DNA of 64,000 nucleotides from VXPQ01 sp965223485 (GTDB lineage Bacteria > Bacteroidota > Rhodothermia > Rhodothermales > VXPQ01). The position numbers and the translations under genes are program-made. Of this stretch, positions 62,141-64,000 are shown in pieces; position 1 is the stretch's first letter, and every line of letters begins with the position of its first letter. The notes below the pieces were generated by a model. It did not search any database. It was not told the origin of the DNA and was given only the letters and a program-made list of their open reading frames with translations. The DNA is taken from assembly GCA_965223485.1 (NCBI GenBank), contig OZ244993.1:1054001-1118000 (forward strand). The letters run 5' to 3'.

Positions 62141-63730
62141 ATGCGGAAGACCATAGCAACACTGGAAGCACGGCGCCTTGCGTTGCAGGAGAAACTCGAC
62201 GCAGGCAAGAACCGGGTCGAACGGAACCGGATGGGACAGTTCGCCACGCCTCAGGGCCTTGCTCTTGAAATTCTCCGGTATGCGAAGACGCATTTCGGAG
62301 AGACGGGAACGGTCCGGTTCCTTGATCCGGCGGTCGGTACCGGCTCGTTTTATTCGGCGCTGTTGAGCGTTTTTCCCGCAAGTCGGGTCGAATCTTCCGT
62401 CGGCTATGAAATAGATCCGCACTACGGGATTCCGGCGGCGGAACTGTGGCGGGAGGCTGGTCTTGACGTTCGCCTCGAGGATTTTACAAGGGCTATTCCT
62501 CCGGATCGGACGGAGCGGTTTAATCTGTTGATTTGCAATCCGCCCTATGTGCGTCATCACCATATTGCTCCCGATGAGAAGCGGTCCATCCAGGCCCGGA
62601 CCCGGAATGCCTGTGGCGTCGCCATCAATGGGCTGGCCGGACTGTATTGCTATTTTCTTGGTTTGTCTCATGCGTGGATGGAAGACGGCGGACTGGCCGG
62701 CTGGCTTATTCCGAGCGAGTTCATGGACGTCAACTATGGGGCTTCCGTAAAACGTTATCTGCTTGACAAGGTGACCCTGCTGCACATTCACCGCTTCGAT
62801 CCCAGTGAAGTGCAGTTCGGCGATGCGCTTGTTTCGTCCGCCATCGTTTGGCTCCGCAAGGAAAAGCCGCCGAGCAATCATGCTGTGCGCTTCACCTACG
62901 GCGGTTCACTGGGGAATCCCAGGGTGGATCGCCTCGTGCAGGCTGAAGTGTTGCGCCGCGATCCGAAATGGACGCGGTATCCAATGGGTGAGAATCGCAA
63001 GGAAACGCATGCTCCGGTGCTTGCCGATTTTTTCCACATCAAGCGCGGTCTGGTAACTGGCAACAACAAATATTTTGTGCTACCCGCTGAGGAAATCGAA
63101 CGGCGCGGCTTGCCGCAGGAGATGTTTCGACCGTTGCTGCCGAGCCCCCGCTATCTTCCGGAAAACGAGGTTGCAGCAGATAGCGAAGGGAATCCCGTAC
63201 TGGACCGGCGTCTTTTCCTGCTGGATTGCAAATTGAAAGAAACCGAGATACGGAAACGGTACCCGAAGCTGTGGACTTATCTGTCTCAAGGGAAGGATCA
63301 GGGTATTCCCGAAGGGTATCTATGCCAGCGAAGGACCCCCTGGTATGCACAGGAAAACCGTCCGCCCGCCCCGTTTGTATGTACCTATCTTGGCCGGACC
63401 GGCACGAAAAACGGGAAGCCGTTCCGTTTTATTCTGAATCATTCCAGGGCAACGGCGGCCAATGTGTATCTGATGTTGTATCCGAAGGAGACGCTTGCTC
63501 GCGCGCTGCGTAAGGATCCGGATATGAAACGGCGCATCTGGACATTTCTGAACGATATATCTCCGGCAACCATGCTGAACGAGGGAAGGGTGTACGGCGG
63601 GGGGTTGCACAAGCTGGAGCCGAAAGAACTGGGAAACGTTCCCGCAGCGGCTATCGCGAACCTGTTGCCGGATGCGGCGCCGGCGCGTCGGCGGGAGCAA
63701 GGGGAATTGTTCGGGATGGGGGTTGCCTGA
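62141..63730 (+). CDS. Adenine-specific DNA methyltransferase (XamI partner, Eco57I-type)
   Basis: The 529-residue N6-adenine methyltransferase has AdoMet motif I DPAVGTGSF at 62-70 and catalytic NPPY at 133-136, GWLIPSEFMDVNYG, and a C-terminal target-recognition region with SPRYLPENEV. It protects host DNA from the preceding XamI-like enzyme. Its ATG follows the endonuclease TAG without a gap. Methyltransferase last in the operon, behind the toxin-antitoxin pair, means all four proteins depend on one promoter unless an internal one exists. Confidence 0.93.
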   Translation: MRKTIATLEARRLALQEKLDAGKNRVERNRMGQFATPQGLALEILRYAKTHFGETGTVRFLDPAVGTGSFYSALLSVFPASRVESSVGYEIDPHYGIPAAELWREAGLDVRLEDFTRAIPPDRTERFNLLICNPPYVRHHHIAPDEKRSIQARTRNACGVAINGLAGLYCYFLGLSHAWMEDGGLAGWLIPSEFMDVNYGASVKRYLLDKVTLLHIHRFDPSEVQFGDALVSSAIVWLRKEKPPSNHAVRFTYGGSLGNPRVDRLVQAEVLRRDPKWTRYPMGENRKETHAPVLADFFHIKRGLVTGNNKYFVLPAEEIERRGLPQEMFRPLLPSPRYLPENEVAADSEGNPVLDRRLFLLDCKLKETEIRKRYPKLWTYLSQGKDQGIPEGYLCQRRTPWYAQENRPPAPFVCTYLGRTGTKNGKPFRFILNHSRATAANVYLMLYPKETLARALRKDPDMKRRIWTFLNDISPATMLNEGRVYGGGLHKLEPKELGNVPAAAIANLLPDAAPARRREQGELFGMGVA

Positions 63731-63863
63731 AAAGTTGGCTATGGGGAGATTTGCGTGTTCCGCGCTATATTCTGCGCAGTTAACATCTTTCTATTTTTGT
63801 GTTACGAATTGATACTCCAAACGGTTTGTCGATTGGGCACGGTTCTCAAATTGACCAGATACT

Positions 63864-64000
63864 ATGACTCTTCAAGGAGGACCCGCAGACAAACTCGGCA
63901 ACCGCTACGAGAAGTGGTGGACGCTGTCGGAATTCGTTCGCATGTTGGACGACGACGCGGAAGCCATTCGCATTGAAGACCCCAATGCCGAGAAGGCGGA
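63864..64000 (+). CDS. Start of an unidentified protein, cut by the window end
   Basis: The first 45 codons read MTLQGGPADKLGNRYEKWWT, then LSEFVRMLDDDAEAIRIEDP. The opening GGPADKLGNRYE.WW resembles the start of large proteins found in defence regions, but I cannot name the family. It follows the XamI-like operon in the same direction after 133 bases that hold no visible terminator. Confidence 0.6.
   Translation, partial: MTLQGGPADKLGNRYEKWWTLSEFVRMLDDDAEAIRIEDPNAEKA

Noticed and set aside
1..64000. tRNA or rRNA genes as island attachment sites
   Set aside because: No cloverleaf-like or TTCGAATC-type T-arm sequence was seen in the intergenic gaps; scanning by eye is limited.

Overview
The window looks like a chromosome segment from a Rhodothermales-type member of the Bacteroidota. 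The evidence is a cluster of secreted proteins with type IX secretion (T9SS) C-terminal sorting domains, a PorV-like outer-membrane protein, a TonB-dependent receptor with a carboxypeptidase-like N-terminal domain, sparse Shine-Dalgarno sites, and moderately GC-rich housekeeping genes broken by AT-rich accessory patches. This assignment is an inference from gene content, not a phylogeny.

Layout. (1) 1-1058: 3' end of rpoN. (2) 1188-17652: a defence/accessory island. It holds an AlbA_2/HATPase protein, a truncated antitoxin-like gene, a three-gene DUF2335 membrane operon, a PstI/BsuBI-like methyltransferase whose restriction gene survives only as a stub fused to the end of an IS1595 transposase, an Abi C-terminal-domain gene, a 1482-residue NACHT NTPase ending in a PD-(D/E)XK-like domain, a single-polypeptide type ISP restriction-modification enzyme, and a membrane-anchored protein with 13 TPRs. 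(3) 17686-22117: a GT4 glycogen/maltose-1-phosphate synthase, an IS1595 remnant, small hypothetical genes, and an intact IS256-family element with 8-bp target duplications that splits a secreted-protein gene. (4) 22118-30830: groEL/groES, rnc, gcvP, a glycerophosphodiesterase and glpD. (5) 30860-44846: one strand of envelope genes (lipoprotein PPIase, two T9SS cargo proteins, PorV-like protein, very large surface protein, TonB receptor). (6) 45306-59648: a PhoB/PhoR-like pair, a shortened queuosine-precursor-transporter-like gene, ilvE, a GT2, and a long minus-strand run (DUF4159, glyA, OPRT-like, tatC, S41 protease, TauE, HtrA, lipoprotein), then roxA. (7) 59863-64000: a second defence island with a solitary AbiEi-like gene, a Phd/PIN toxin-antitoxin pair overlapping a XamI-like restriction enzyme and its methyltransferase in one compact operon behind a 16-bp-arm palindrome, and the start of another gene.

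The most interesting structure is how the islands are joined. Three decayed copies of one antitoxin gene head plus upstream DNA (2573-2654, 5834-5916, 6968-7045), all in the same orientation, sit exactly at boundaries between defence cassettes. In the second island, duplicated fragments of the vapB tail/vapC head bracket the AbiEi gene, and one of them has become the in-frame C-terminus of RoxA. Toxin-antitoxin gene pieces therefore mark the recombination joints in both islands. The second island also physically couples a toxin-antitoxin pair to a restriction-modification pair.
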